DNA from: Desulfogranum japonicum DSM 18378
GTDB lineage: Bacteria; Desulfobacterota; Desulfobulbia; Desulfobulbales; Desulfobulbaceae
Length of the DNA: 64,000 nucleotides
Direction of reading: 5' to 3'
Assembly: GCF_000429945.1 (NCBI RefSeq)
Contig: NZ_AUCV01000003.1
Span: 186,001 to 250,000, forward strand
Below the pieces are notes generated by a model. That model had not been told where the DNA came from and ran no database searches. It worked only from the letters and a program-made list of their open reading frames with translations. Made by a program: the position numbers and the translations under genes. Positions within the stretch are counted from its first letter, which is position 1. Each line of letters opens with the position of its first letter. Shown here one piece after another: positions 44,972 through 53,017 of this stretch.

Positions 44972-45733
44972 ATGAACATTAGTGAACTGGAAAAATTAGA
45001 GAATGAAGGAGTTGACAATCTGCCTTCCTTGGAGCGTCGCACCTTTCTGCGTGCAGGGTTGACGATCACAGGTCTGTTCATGGGGGGCTCTGTCCTGTCG
45101 CTTACTTCAGCCGGAGAGGCCTTTGCGGAAATCAGTGAGCAGAAGCAGGCATCTGTTGGCAAATATCCTTACAAGCCGCATTACAGCATGGTCATGAGAC
45201 AGAATCTCTGCGTTGACTGTGAACGGTGTATGGAAGCCTGTGTTGAAACCAATCATGTACCATCTTATGGATACAGGACCATTATTCTTGAGCGGTACCG
45301 GGAGGTATCACCATCTTCCAAAGAACGTATTTTCATGCCTGTGCTGTGTAATCAGTGCAACAGGCCTCCCTGTGTTCGGGTGTGTCCTACCAGGGCAACC
45401 TATAAGGACGAGACCACAGGCATTGTCATGATGGAGTATAAAAAATGTATTGGCTGTAAAACCTGTATGGCTGCTTGCCCGTATAATGCTCGCTATTTCA
45501 ACGAAGAAAATCGTGCGGTCGATAAATGTAATTTTTGCTTTGACACCAGGTTGTCTCAAGGGAAAAAAGACACTGCCTGTGTTGAAGCCTGTCCAGCTAA
45601 AGTCCGGGTATTTGGCGATCTCAGTGATCCTTCCAGTGAAGTGTACAAGCTGATTCATGAACCTGGAAAGGTTGTTTGGGTATTACGCCCCGAAACAGGA
45701 GCACTGCCCAATGTCTATTACATGAACGCCTAA
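44972..45733 (+). CDS. Tat-exported four-cluster ferredoxin-type subunit (DsrO/NrfC/QrcC-like)
   Basis: A 253-residue iron-sulfur protein. A Tat signal is present (ERRTFLRAG at 21-29, then a hydrophobic stretch). Sixteen cysteines in four groups fit four [4Fe-4S] clusters: C80/83/86/90, C126/129/134/138, C159/162/165/169, C186/189/203/207. Such subunits pass electrons between a periplasmic cytochrome or catalytic subunit and an NrfD-type membrane protein. A GAGGG ribosome-binding site precedes the ATG. The next gene, 19 bases on, is a hexaheme cytochrome. Confidence 0.9.
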   Translation: MNISELEKLENEGVDNLPSLERRTFLRAGLTITGLFMGGSVLSLTSAGEAFAEISEQKQASVGKYPYKPHYSMVMRQNLCVDCERCMEACVETNHVPSYGYRTIILERYREVSPSSKERIFMPVLCNQCNRPPCVRVCPTRATYKDETTGIVMMEYKKCIGCKTCMAACPYNARYFNEENRAVDKCNFCFDTRLSQGKKDTACVEACPAKVRVFGDLSDPSSEVYKLIHEPGKVVWVLRPETGALPNVYYMNA

Positions 45734-45752
45734 TTCCTGGAGGAAGCAAATA

Positions 45753-46469
45753 ATGAGATCAAGAACGAAACTATATGCCGCCCTTACTGTAGCTATAGCT
45801 GCCTGCGGTTTTTTTACGCTTGCATCAGTGCAGGCAACAGAAGAAGGCGAAAAGACAGAACAAAAAGCTGTTGAGCAGGAGCAGCAGGTGCTTCATGCTT
45901 ATGGTGATTCACTTGTTGTTGCGCAGGAACCTGTTGAAGAGATGTTCAGTCATAAGTCGCATGTTATAAATTATGAATTTTCCTGCGATACCTGTCATCC
46001 GGATATATTTGAAAAAAAGCGTGGTGCAGCTGAAGCAAAGGGCGATTACACCATGGCCTCATTTGAAGAGGGAATGTACTGTGGTGCGTGTCATGATGGA
46101 TCTACCGCCTTCAGTACCACCGAGCCCGACTCCTGCGTGACATGTCACAATAATGATATGGTAGCACCTGAAACAGTTGTTTTCACCAAACCTGTTAAAG
46201 CTGTGATTTTTGAACATAAGGAGCATGTCGAAATGGGACTGGAGTGCTCCAGTTGCCATAGTGAGGTGTTTGAAATGCGGGTAGGTGCCGCAGAAGAGAA
46301 GCCTGAAGAGTTTACGATGCAAGCTCTGTATGATGGCAAATATTGTGGAAGCTGCCACAACGGAGATGATGCTTTTGCTTCAGATACAATGTGCAACAGT
46401 TGCCACATAGGGGTGAAAGGATATGAACGACTCCATGGTGAAGGCGAAAAAACAAAAGAAGCACATTAA
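45753..46469 (+). CDS. Hexaheme c-type cytochrome made of two c7-like triheme repeats
   Basis: A 238-residue periplasmic cytochrome. After a signal peptide (about 1-28) there are six CxxCH sites: C78, C110, C128, C165, C198 and C214 (first Cys of each). The two halves align: FSHKSH...CDTCHPDIFEKKRGAAEA...CGACH...CVTCH, and FEHKEH...CSSCHSEVFEMRVGAAEE...CGSCH...CNSCH. It is therefore an internal duplication of a three-haem c7-type unit. A strong GGAGGAAG ribosome-binding site is present. It probably delivers electrons to or from the ferredoxin and NrfD subunits. Confidence 0.9.
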   Translation: MRSRTKLYAALTVAIAACGFFTLASVQATEEGEKTEQKAVEQEQQVLHAYGDSLVVAQEPVEEMFSHKSHVINYEFSCDTCHPDIFEKKRGAAEAKGDYTMASFEEGMYCGACHDGSTAFSTTEPDSCVTCHNNDMVAPETVVFTKPVKAVIFEHKEHVEMGLECSSCHSEVFEMRVGAAEEKPEEFTMQALYDGKYCGSCHNGDDAFASDTMCNSCHIGVKGYERLHGEGEKTKEAH

Positions 46470-46494
46470 GCCCTGATTCGTAGATTTTTTGAAA

Positions 46495-46535
46495 GGAGAA
46501 AGGAATTGCGAGTTCTTTGAAGCATTCCTTTCTCC
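46495..46535 (+). terminator. Possible terminator after the hexaheme cytochrome gene
   Basis: Perfect 12-base inverted repeat (GGAGAAAGGAAT / ATTCCTTTCTCC) with a 17-base loop, 26 bases past the stop. The T-rich tract comes only ~18 bases later, so it may be a terminator or an mRNA-stabilising stem. Confidence 0.45.
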
Positions 46536-47235
46536 CTTGAGTAGCATGTACACCTTTTTTACCATAATTCTTTGGTAAAACACTTATAAGGCATCGTTGG
46601 CAATATGGCCCTGTGGCCAGCCAATATTCGATGATGTCTCCTGCCGTAGGTTGATGAGCTTTTTAATGTTATCGGCTTTTCTCATACATTTCTTTTTAAA
46701 TCAAGCTGTTATTGTTCTGTTTGAAGTCTTGTGATCTTTTGTGTTGGCCCATTGTTTGTGTCTTATATGCACCAGGGTGCCTCTGCAAATATCTCATTGT
46801 TCGTCAGGTTTCACGGTTGCATTCGCGAGAGAGAAACCTTTGTTGGACGTGTATTGCTTCCTGGTTTTTTGCTTTTGTTTGTTAAGTTGCTGAAAAGTAT
46901 CGGTTTTTTTGCTGTTGTTAGATTGTGAATGGTGATGCGTTTGGATCGTTGAAAAGTAGTGTCTGTGAAGTTGTTTTCCCGCATCTTTTCGCTCTTCTGT
47001 AGAAGAAACGGTATGTTGCGTGAAAACGCGAGCTTTGATCTGCACTTGAGGTGACCTGGAGTATAATGATGCCATGTGTCTTTATACGAGGGCTAGTTTT
47101 GCGCCATTAATTTAAATTAGTTGTAACTGACTGCTTCCTGAAAAAGCTGCCAATCCTCACTGGCATGTTTAAATAAATATGAATTATTAGCGTGTTAGGA
47201 TTTTTGACTGATTTTGAGAAAGCTTTTTCCTGCTA
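46536..47235. other. 700-base T/G-rich intergenic region
   Basis: No gene-like frame was found. A TTTTACCA / TGGTAAAA dyad lies around 46557-46580. The base composition (T/G-rich on the plus strand) resembles 39400-39650 upstream of the first NrfD module. The shared element at 47090 lies here. Confidence 0.35.
47090..47114 (+). repeat. Copy 3 of the ~25-base shared element, upstream of the second NrfD module
   Basis: Begins GGGCTAGTTTTGCGCC and ends ATTAATTTA; 21 of 25 bases match the copy at 39594. It lies about 120-145 bases before a -24/-12 promoter, the usual distance for an enhancer-type site bound by a sigma-54 activator. Confidence 0.5.
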
Positions 47236-47250
47236 TGGCACGCCCTTTGC
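47236..47250 (+). promoter_or_regulatory. Sigma-54 (-24/-12) promoter of the second NrfD module
   Basis: TGGCACGCCCTTTGC is a full match to the RpoN consensus TGGCACG-N4-TTGC, with GG and GC 10 bases apart. The expected start site near 47262 leaves a ~45-base leader before the small membrane protein. The PAS-type activator encoded 3 kb upstream is the natural candidate regulator. Confidence 0.85.
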
Positions 47251-47306
47251 CATTTAAGGGGTAAAGGACGCGAACACCAGCGACCACAACGGGAAAGAGG
47301 TTCAGT

Positions 47307-47540
47307 ATGAACAGTAAACATGCTCATTCAGCGATAATTGGGATTCAGAGTGGCGGCTCTGGTCCGATTGCATGGTACAGATCCCATTCAGCAAAGATCA
47401 GCGAATTTTTCTGGTTCTGTCTGTGTTTTCTTTTATTCCTCATTTTAGGTCCGTTTTCTTCTATCGCCGTGCTTTTCGGCTTGAAGTCAATTGCCTCTGA
47501 GGAGAACAGGCAGCACATGACGGAGCCAGCCAAAGTTTAG
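47307..47540 (+). CDS. Small one-helix membrane protein ahead of the second NrfD gene
   Basis: A 77-residue protein with a polar N-terminus and one strong hydrophobic helix (FFWFCLCFLLFLILGPFSSI). A charged C-terminal tail follows. An AAAGAGG ribosome-binding site precedes the ATG. It sits 41 bases before the NrfD-like gene. No family is recognised; its position matches the 38-residue protein of the first module. Confidence 0.68.
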   Translation: MNSKHAHSAIIGIQSGGSGPIAWYRSHSAKISEFFWFCLCFLLFLILGPFSSIAVLFGLKSIASEENRQHMTEPAKV

Positions 47541-47581
47541 GGGAACCACAACTAATAATTACGGAGTTCAGGAGGTAGATC

Positions 47582-48769
47582 ATGGCAAATAACTCTATCC
47601 TTGCAGCAACTGCTGAGCCATTGGTGGCGCGTCCATCAGTGAATGTGCTCACCGGGGCGTTCGGTATTCTTTTGGCCGTAGGCATCGTAACAGGGCTTTA
47701 CGGGTTCATCGTTGGACATGAACACGTGTATAACGTGTCCAGAGAGGTACCTTGGGGATTATTGATTTCAACCTATGCATTTTTTGCAATAACGTCCACA
47801 GGGCTCTGCTTGCTAGCAGCTATCAGTCATGTTTTCGGAGGTAATAAACTCGCGCCATTGGCCAATCGAATGGTCTGGATGTCATTGGCTACAATACTCA
47901 GTGCTTTTACTGTTATTGGTATGGAGATAGCCAGCCCATGGAGAATGGCAATTTACAATATCATTTCTCCCAATGTTACTTCAAACATCTGGTGGATGGG
48001 TACCTTGTACGGTATGGCACTTGGTTTTATATTGCTTGAGTTCTGGTTGATTCTGACCAAGCATTATAAGCTGGCCCTTGCCTTGGGAATCTTGGGTGCT
48101 TTGGCTGAAGTTGCTGCCAACACCTGCCTTGGAGGCGTATTTGCCACCCTGGCTGCACGTCCATTCTGGTATGGGGCTCAGTTGCCGGTATATTTTCTCG
48201 CCTGTGCATTTTTGTCAGGGGCTGCGGCATCCATTATTTTTACACATTATGCGTATGCAATCCGTGGTAAGAAAATGGAAAAACAGATGTTTGAAGGAGT
48301 ACAGGCTGCAGGTAAGGTGCTGCTGCTCATGCTGATCCTGGTAAGTGTTTCTACTTTTTGGAAAATGGCTTCTTTTTATGTCGGTGGTGCTGATGGCGGC
48401 CGGACAGCAGCAGATGCCCTGTACACAGGTCCTCTGTCGACAAATTTCTGGGTTATCGAGGTGGGTGTTGGTCTTGTAGGCCCCATTGTATTGTTGGTAA
48501 TTACACGAATGAAAAGCCTGTATGTGATGTCTCTTGCCGGTCTGATGGCCCTGGTAGGAATGTTTATCTCCAGGCTCGATATGGTTACCGCTGGACAGAT
48601 AGTTCCTGTTTTTTCAGGGATGGATTCCAGTCTGCCTGAATATCTCAACTATGTACCCTCTGGGCCTGAATGGATTGTCACCATGGCCGGCATCGGGTTG
48701 ACCGGAGTTCTTTTCCTGCAGGGCGAACGGTTCTTCGGGAAACGTTTCGCCGACAACGAGGAGCATTGA
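47582..48769 (+). CDS. NrfD/PsrC-type membrane quinone-interacting protein (second copy)
   Basis: A 395-residue membrane protein with about ten helices, clearly paralogous to the protein at 40140-41333. Shared segments include GHEHVYNVSREVPWGLLIST, TSTGLCL, PWRMAIYNIISPNVTSNIWW, the ARxFWxG loop and AGQIVPVF near the C-terminus. A strong CAGGAGG ribosome-binding site precedes the ATG. It may pair with the ferredoxin and hexaheme cytochrome encoded just upstream as the quinone-reactive subunit. Confidence 0.9.
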   Translation: MANNSILAATAEPLVARPSVNVLTGAFGILLAVGIVTGLYGFIVGHEHVYNVSREVPWGLLISTYAFFAITSTGLCLLAAISHVFGGNKLAPLANRMVWMSLATILSAFTVIGMEIASPWRMAIYNIISPNVTSNIWWMGTLYGMALGFILLEFWLILTKHYKLALALGILGALAEVAANTCLGGVFATLAARPFWYGAQLPVYFLACAFLSGAAASIIFTHYAYAIRGKKMEKQMFEGVQAAGKVLLLMLILVSVSTFWKMASFYVGGADGGRTAADALYTGPLSTNFWVIEVGVGLVGPIVLLVITRMKSLYVMSLAGLMALVGMFISRLDMVTAGQIVPVFSGMDSSLPEYLNYVPSGPEWIVTMAGIGLTGVLFLQGERFFGKRFADNEEH

Positions 48770-48899
48770 TTAATCTGATGATGTTTATCCGGAAGGTCTC
48801 TTGGCCCTATTTCCGGGAGGCAGCATAAAAGAGGATCACTCGATTCTCCCCTCTGGCCGGCGGTAGAATTTACCAAGCCTGCCAGGGGGTGAACACCAC

Positions 48900-49280
48900 A
48901 TGAGGAAGAACATGGTAGATGAGAAAAAGGCGATCTTCACCATAGGTGTTGCGGCTCAGATGCTGAATGTCCATCCCAGGACGCTGCGGATTTATGAAGA
49001 AGAAGGGTTGGTGGCCCCCATGCGCAAAGGGAAGTGGCGCTATTATACGATGAATGATATCAAATGGATAGAGTGTCTACGTGAGATGATCCATGAACAT
49101 GGTGTATCTATTGCCGCTGTGAAAAAGTTGCTGATGTATACGCCATGCTGGAATATTACAGATTGTCCTTATGATAAACGGAAGGAATGTACGGCTTTTA
49201 TGGCTAATGCGCTTGTTCCGAAAAAAATTGATAAACAGAAAAAACAGAAAAAGCATAATTTACAGTATAAGGTGGGCTGA
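48900..49280 (+). CDS. MerR/HspR-like regulator with C-terminal Cys cluster (second copy)
   Basis: A 126-residue regulator paralogous to the one at 41399. The helix-turn-helix reads FTIGVAAQMLNVHPRTLRIY, then EEEGLVAP; the C-terminal part has PCWNITDCPYDKRKEC, keeping three cysteines in the same spacing. The tail is Lys-rich. A second ATG at 48912 with AGGAAG upstream is an equally good start. It closes the second module and is followed by a strong terminator. Confidence 0.82.
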   Translation: MRKNMVDEKKAIFTIGVAAQMLNVHPRTLRIYEEEGLVAPMRKGKWRYYTMNDIKWIECLREMIHEHGVSIAAVKKLLMYTPCWNITDCPYDKRKECTAFMANALVPKKIDKQKKQKKHNLQYKVG

Positions 49281-49318
49281 TTGTTCAGTTGTCTTTTTGC
49301 TTATTGTGTAGCGTCATG

Positions 49319-49352
49319 TCCCGAACCCTTCAGTGGTTCGGGATTTTTTTTT
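49319..49352 (+). terminator. Rho-independent terminator after the second MerR gene
   Basis: Perfect 9-base stem TCCCGAACC / GGTTCGGGA with a 7-base loop, followed by nine T residues. It lies 38 bases past the MerR stop. Confidence 0.92.
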
Positions 49353-49494
49353 CGGTTTTGAATTTTGAGCGTAAGACAACAAACGGGTGAAAAGACCATT
49401 TATGGACATGCACTATTGGAAACTGAGCAGGATAAAACCTCTTTAGGGTCGCGGAATATACTACATATCCAAAAAATGCGTAGGATATCGGTTT

Positions 49495-49559
49495 GGTAAC
49501 GTCGTCGCTTCAATGGTTCCATACTGGCAGTATTGAGCCATTGACGAGGCGACGTTACC
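49495..49559. repeat. 65-base near-perfect palindrome
   Basis: Symmetric blocks pair around a single central G at 49527: GGTAACGTCG with CGACGTTACC, CAATGG with CCATTG, and ATACTG with CAGTAT. The blocks between them (6x6 and 4x4 bases) also pair partly. It lies between the terminator and the convergent small membrane gene. There is no T-run, and no integron attC core sites (GTTRRRY / RYYYAAC) at the ends. It could be a cruciform-forming site, a MITE-like remnant, or a stable RNA hairpin. Confidence 0.6.
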
Positions 49560-49606
49560 GAGTTGAGAGACAAGCAAGATTGGATACTGTATTTTTTCCG
49601 TGACCC

Positions 49607-50005
49607 TTATATTTCCTTGCCGTGAAATATTGAGTAATATCTGAATTTTGCAGGAGCGTGGGAAGTTATACCTGACAGGAAGATAATAAAGATAATAATC
49701 CATATATTAAGCAGTTGAGTATGTGTCAAAATGCCTAAAACAAAGACTTTGAAGAGAACAGAAGCTCCCCTGTTTTGAAATATCCATTTACCATTGCCAA
49801 AAATATCCAGCGCCATTAAGAACATACCGGTTACAGCAGTAAAGATATACCATGGCATAAGGTCCTGTCGTGGAATTTGAAAGTAAAGTCCCCCGCTGAA
49901 AATTGAGACTCCTATCAAGTGTAGGCTGCGTATCATTACGTTACCCCATCTTTTTCCTGGAAAATGGCGAGACTGTTCGGGGAATAGAAGTTGTTTCAGT
50001 GTCAT
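49607..50005 (-). CDS. Conserved small membrane protein of unknown function
   Basis: A 132-residue protein with about four hydrophobic helices. The N-terminus (LLFPEQSRHFPGKRWGNVMI) and C-terminus (LSGITSHAPAKFRYYSIFHG) look like those of an uncharacterised family of small proteobacterial membrane proteins, recognised from memory of the pattern only. No ribosome-binding site is visible before the ATG. It stands alone, on the opposite strand from both neighbours. No function is assigned. Confidence 0.6.
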   Translation of the reverse strand: MTLKQLLFPEQSRHFPGKRWGNVMIRSLHLIGVSIFSGGLYFQIPRQDLMPWYIFTAVTGMFLMALDIFGNGKWIFQNRGASVLFKVFVLGILTHTQLLNIWIIIFIIFLSGITSHAPAKFRYYSIFHGKEI

Positions 50006-50530
50006 GGTTATAAAAATATGCTAGATTTTTCAGATGGATTGCTTATAGATTTTATGGAAATAATAAAGGGTTATGCACATACCTGTTCTGCTTGCATCCC
50101 TTTTATTGGGTTGGTAGTGATAAGCATATTCCCGGATAAGAGCTATCCCGTCAATGGAAACGTGTTAACCAACTGTAAAATCATGTGACTAAAGATAAAA
50201 GCAGGGTATACAGGGATTGCTTTGTTGCCGCAAATACGTTTGTCGAGTATAGAACAATCGTTATCTTTTTTGTTTTTAAAACACCATCCTTTACCTGAGT
50301 GAATATTTTTATGTGAATCTGGCCGCAGTGTTGCGTGATCTGCACGTGGCTATTTGTGACATATGGCGGGGGAACGATATCTGTCCAACGCAATCTGTCT
50401 GTGATTTTTCATAAAAAATACACAACGTTTCCAGATTGCAGAAGTAAAAAAACGTAGCATGTACAGTTGTACTACCTTTGCAAAGGGTGATGAGACGTAT
50501 AAAAGGCTGGTGCCGACCATAGGTGTATAT
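50006..50530. other. 525-base intergenic region, nothing recognised
   Basis: AT-rich, divergent between the small membrane protein and the pentapeptide-repeat gene. Short open frames at 49991-50188 and 50181-50393 show no coding character. No clear promoter or structure was seen. Confidence 0.35.
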
Positions 50531-52282
50531 ATGAAAGGTATTATATTTTGCGCAGGCTATCTGGTCCTGTTGATAGTCGGCCAGGCTGTGGTTTTGTTTG
50601 CAGCAGATTCCGGATCGCCTCGAGCTGAAGTGCAGAAAAATTTTGACCAGTTAGTTGCATCTAAAAACTGTCCCGGATGTGATCTGGCCGGTGCTGTTTT
50701 AAATCGACTGGACCTCCGGGGAGCCAACCTCGAGGGGGCAAACTTGGCCGGAGCCAGAGTACAGTTGGCTGATTTGAGCCGGGCCAACTTGAAGAATGCC
50801 AACTTGCAGGGGGCCAGGCTTGGAGGAACGGATTTTGCCGAGGCAGACTTGAGGGGGGCAAATCTTACCGGTGCAGTACTTGAGGGAGCTTTTCTGGCAA
50901 CGGCTTTGATGGATGGAAATATTGTCACCAGGTCACCTGACGAAGATGATGAGTTCTCTGGTTCGGGTGAAAAGGTATATGTTCCAACTGAATCAGCATC
51001 CAAACCCCTCCCATATACAGAAGAGATTGCTGCAGAAAAAGAGAATTCTGCAAAGAAAGAATTGGCTGCATCTGAAGAAGTTGTTGTGGGAAAACGTATG
51101 GATCTGGCATCGCCGCCTCCTGAAGTTCAGGTTGAACGAGAAGTAAAAGCTGCTGAACAGAAGCAGGCAGTTTCTGTACATGCAACCCGGTCAGAGGCAG
51201 AAAGCAATGCTGCCCAAAAGGGTAAAATTCCTGCCATTAGTGAACCAAGCAGTGTTGCCGCCATTGATGGCGGAAGTGCGAATAGTGCCAAACAGATTAC
51301 CCCTATGGCTGATCTGGAAATCAGTGAAGAAATTATTGCTTCACAACAGAAAAAGCTCCAAATACATCAGCAGCAAGGAAAGGTTCTGCCCGTTGATGTT
51401 AAAGGTGCGCCAATCTCCTCTCGCACAGATATCAAAGCCAGTAAGCGCAAAGAAGTAATTGCGACTGGTGTTCCCATAGAAGATGGCTTGCCTGAGCTGG
51501 AGGATTACAAAAAACGAAAACCTGGTCAACCAGTTCCCTCGGTTACTGCTGCCCCTCTCCACAAAAAAACTGGCTCGGAGCCTGCAGTAACAGATGAGCC
51601 TGTGGTAACAGAGGAGCCTATTCAGGCAGAGGTTGGAAACGTTACAGAAACAACCAGGGAGCAGGATGTTTCTACACGTGAAACTGAAGGAACTGATGAG
51701 CAGGAAGAGGCGGAGACTGTACAGGCTGAAGCAGAAACTCCAGTGGGGGATACAGCTTCACCACAACATGTTTCCGTGCAGCCATCAACCGAAATCGAAA
51801 GTCCGCCAATACAACAAAGCAAGGAATCCAAAGAACCTCTCCCCCTTGACCAGGCAGCAGAGGATAACACGCCGTCGGCCAATGTAAATCAGGGGATGAT
51901 GTATTCTGTTCAAACTCCATCGGAGGCCTCTGCAGAGAAGGTAGATCGTATTGAAGAAATGCTTGACCGGAAAGGGTGTGTATCATGCGATTTTGCAGGG
52001 GTGGACCTCTCGGGCAAACGACTTAAGGGGTTTGACCTGGAACGGGCAAATTTTTCAGGAAGTAAGCTGGTGGATACTGATTTCAGGGAAGCGAATTTAA
52101 AAGGTGTTGACTTCACTGGCGCAGATATGCGGGAAGCTGATTTGCGTAAAGCAGATCTGTATCGGGCTGATTTCAGCGGCGCAGATCTTACTGATGCCAG
52201 GCTCGAGGGAGCATTGAAAGATAGCGCGATTTTTTCAGATGTAACTGGCCTGAAACCTGAAGAGAATAATGGAGATGACTGA
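50531..52282 (+). CDS. Exported protein with pentapeptide repeats at both ends
   Basis: A 583-residue protein. An N-terminal hydrophobic export segment is followed by a first pentapeptide-repeat block (about 58-125; A(D/N)LxG pattern, e.g. ANLEGANLAGA). A ~370-residue low-complexity linker rich in Glu, Ala, Thr, Val and Ser follows, then a second repeat block near the C-terminus (DFREANLKGVDFTGADMREA). Each block is introduced by a Cys pair and Asp (KNCPGCDLAG; KGCVSCDFAG). Pentapeptide repeats fold as a right-handed beta helix; the ligand is unknown. The frame opens at 50459, but Met at 50531 gives the export segment and has AGGTG upstream. Confidence 0.8.
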   Translation: MKGIIFCAGYLVLLIVGQAVVLFAADSGSPRAEVQKNFDQLVASKNCPGCDLAGAVLNRLDLRGANLEGANLAGARVQLADLSRANLKNANLQGARLGGTDFAEADLRGANLTGAVLEGAFLATALMDGNIVTRSPDEDDEFSGSGEKVYVPTESASKPLPYTEEIAAEKENSAKKELAASEEVVVGKRMDLASPPPEVQVEREVKAAEQKQAVSVHATRSEAESNAAQKGKIPAISEPSSVAAIDGGSANSAKQITPMADLEISEEIIASQQKKLQIHQQQGKVLPVDVKGAPISSRTDIKASKRKEVIATGVPIEDGLPELEDYKKRKPGQPVPSVTAAPLHKKTGSEPAVTDEPVVTEEPIQAEVGNVTETTREQDVSTRETEGTDEQEEAETVQAEAETPVGDTASPQHVSVQPSTEIESPPIQQSKESKEPLPLDQAAEDNTPSANVNQGMMYSVQTPSEASAEKVDRIEEMLDRKGCVSCDFAGVDLSGKRLKGFDLERANFSGSKLVDTDFREANLKGVDFTGADMREADLRKADLYRADFSGADLTDARLEGALKDSAIFSDVTGLKPEENNGDD

Positions 52283-52308
52283 AAATCAGCTGGTCAATAT
52301 TATTTCAC

Positions 52309-52337
52309 TTGACATGTTCGATTTAAGCTGATATTAA
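52309..52337 (+). promoter_or_regulatory. Sigma-70 promoter of rpsT
   Basis: TTGACA and TATTAA separated by 17 bases, about 65 bases before the rpsT start. Confidence 0.7.
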
Positions 52338-52402
52338 AGAAGGTTTGAATCGGAAAAAATTACGTTGATGTTCTTATTCTTATAAGGAGTTAGGAGTACT
52401 TC

Positions 52403-52675
52403 ATGGCCAATCACAAGTCAGCCCTTAAAAGGGACCGCCAGTCCAAGGTCCGTCGCTTGCGCAATCGCATGATCAAGTCAACGATGAAAACTGCTGTTCG
52501 CAGAGTCGAAGAAGCTCTTGTTGCCGGATCTGAAGAACAGGCACGTGAGGCGCTTCAGCTCGCAATACCAGTTATTCAGAAAACGGCTAAAAAGGGAACC
52601 ATTCATCAAAATACTGCATCCCGTAAGATTTCTCGCCTGACCAGACGGGTAAATAAGATGCAGCCCCTTGGGTAA
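52403..52675 (+). CDS. rpsT: 30S ribosomal protein S20
   Basis: A 90-residue basic protein with the S20 N-terminus MANHKSALKRDRQSKVRRLR, helical bundle, and the conserved IHQNTASRKISRLTRRVN end. S20 binds 16S rRNA early in 30S assembly. It has its own promoter, an AGGAG-type ribosome-binding site and a strong terminator, so it is a one-gene transcript. Confidence 0.97.
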   Translation: MANHKSALKRDRQSKVRRLRNRMIKSTMKTAVRRVEEALVAGSEEQAREALQLAIPVIQKTAKKGTIHQNTASRKISRLTRRVNKMQPLG

Positions 52676-52718
52676 GGTGAAATTCACTTTATTCGGCTCC
52701 ATAGCCTTGGATTACATT

Positions 52719-52755
52719 AAAGCCATGAAAGCAAAAAGCTTTCATGGCTTTTTTT
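52719..52755 (+). terminator. Rho-independent terminator of rpsT
   Basis: Perfect 14-base stem (AAAGCCATGAAAGC / GCTTTCATGGCTTT) with an AAAAA loop and a T-run after it, 43 bases past the stop. The A-rich left flank could let it work in both directions. Confidence 0.92.
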
Positions 52756-53017
52756 ATTCTGGTATATATAGCCGGTGACATATCGTTTCGATGGTCAATG
52801 CTTCTGTATCCGCCCCTCCTGTTTTTCGGATATTGAACAGAATAACAAATAGATGGTTTACAGTAGCAAGTCCCCTGCATTGGATGACGTTTTCAACGTT
52901 ATTCCCCTACAATGAAACCGCACCGTCTGTTTACAGGGAAGATGTGGATGATGCATAGCTCCCGGTAGAAAAGGGCAACGGTGCCTTCGCTGTTAATGTT
53001 TAAGATAAAGAAGAATT
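52756..53017 (+). other. trp operon leader region
   Basis: About 260 bases before trpE. A possible eight-residue leader peptide (52942-52968, MWMMHSSR) has an AGGGAAG ribosome-binding site but contains only one Trp codon, and no attenuator stem with a T-run follows it. No T-box or trp operator was recognised. Confidence 0.3.

Noticed and set aside
46731-46928. 65-codon frame in the T/G-rich region
   Set aside because: Hydrophobic residues arise from T-rich composition; no ribosome-binding site.
49495-49559. Palindrome as an integron attC site
   Set aside because: The ends do not carry GTTRRRY / RYYYAAC core sites and no integron integrase or cassette array is present.
52942-52968. Short MWMMHSSR leader as a trp attenuator peptide
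   Set aside because: Only one Trp codon and no terminator stem with T-run between it and trpE.
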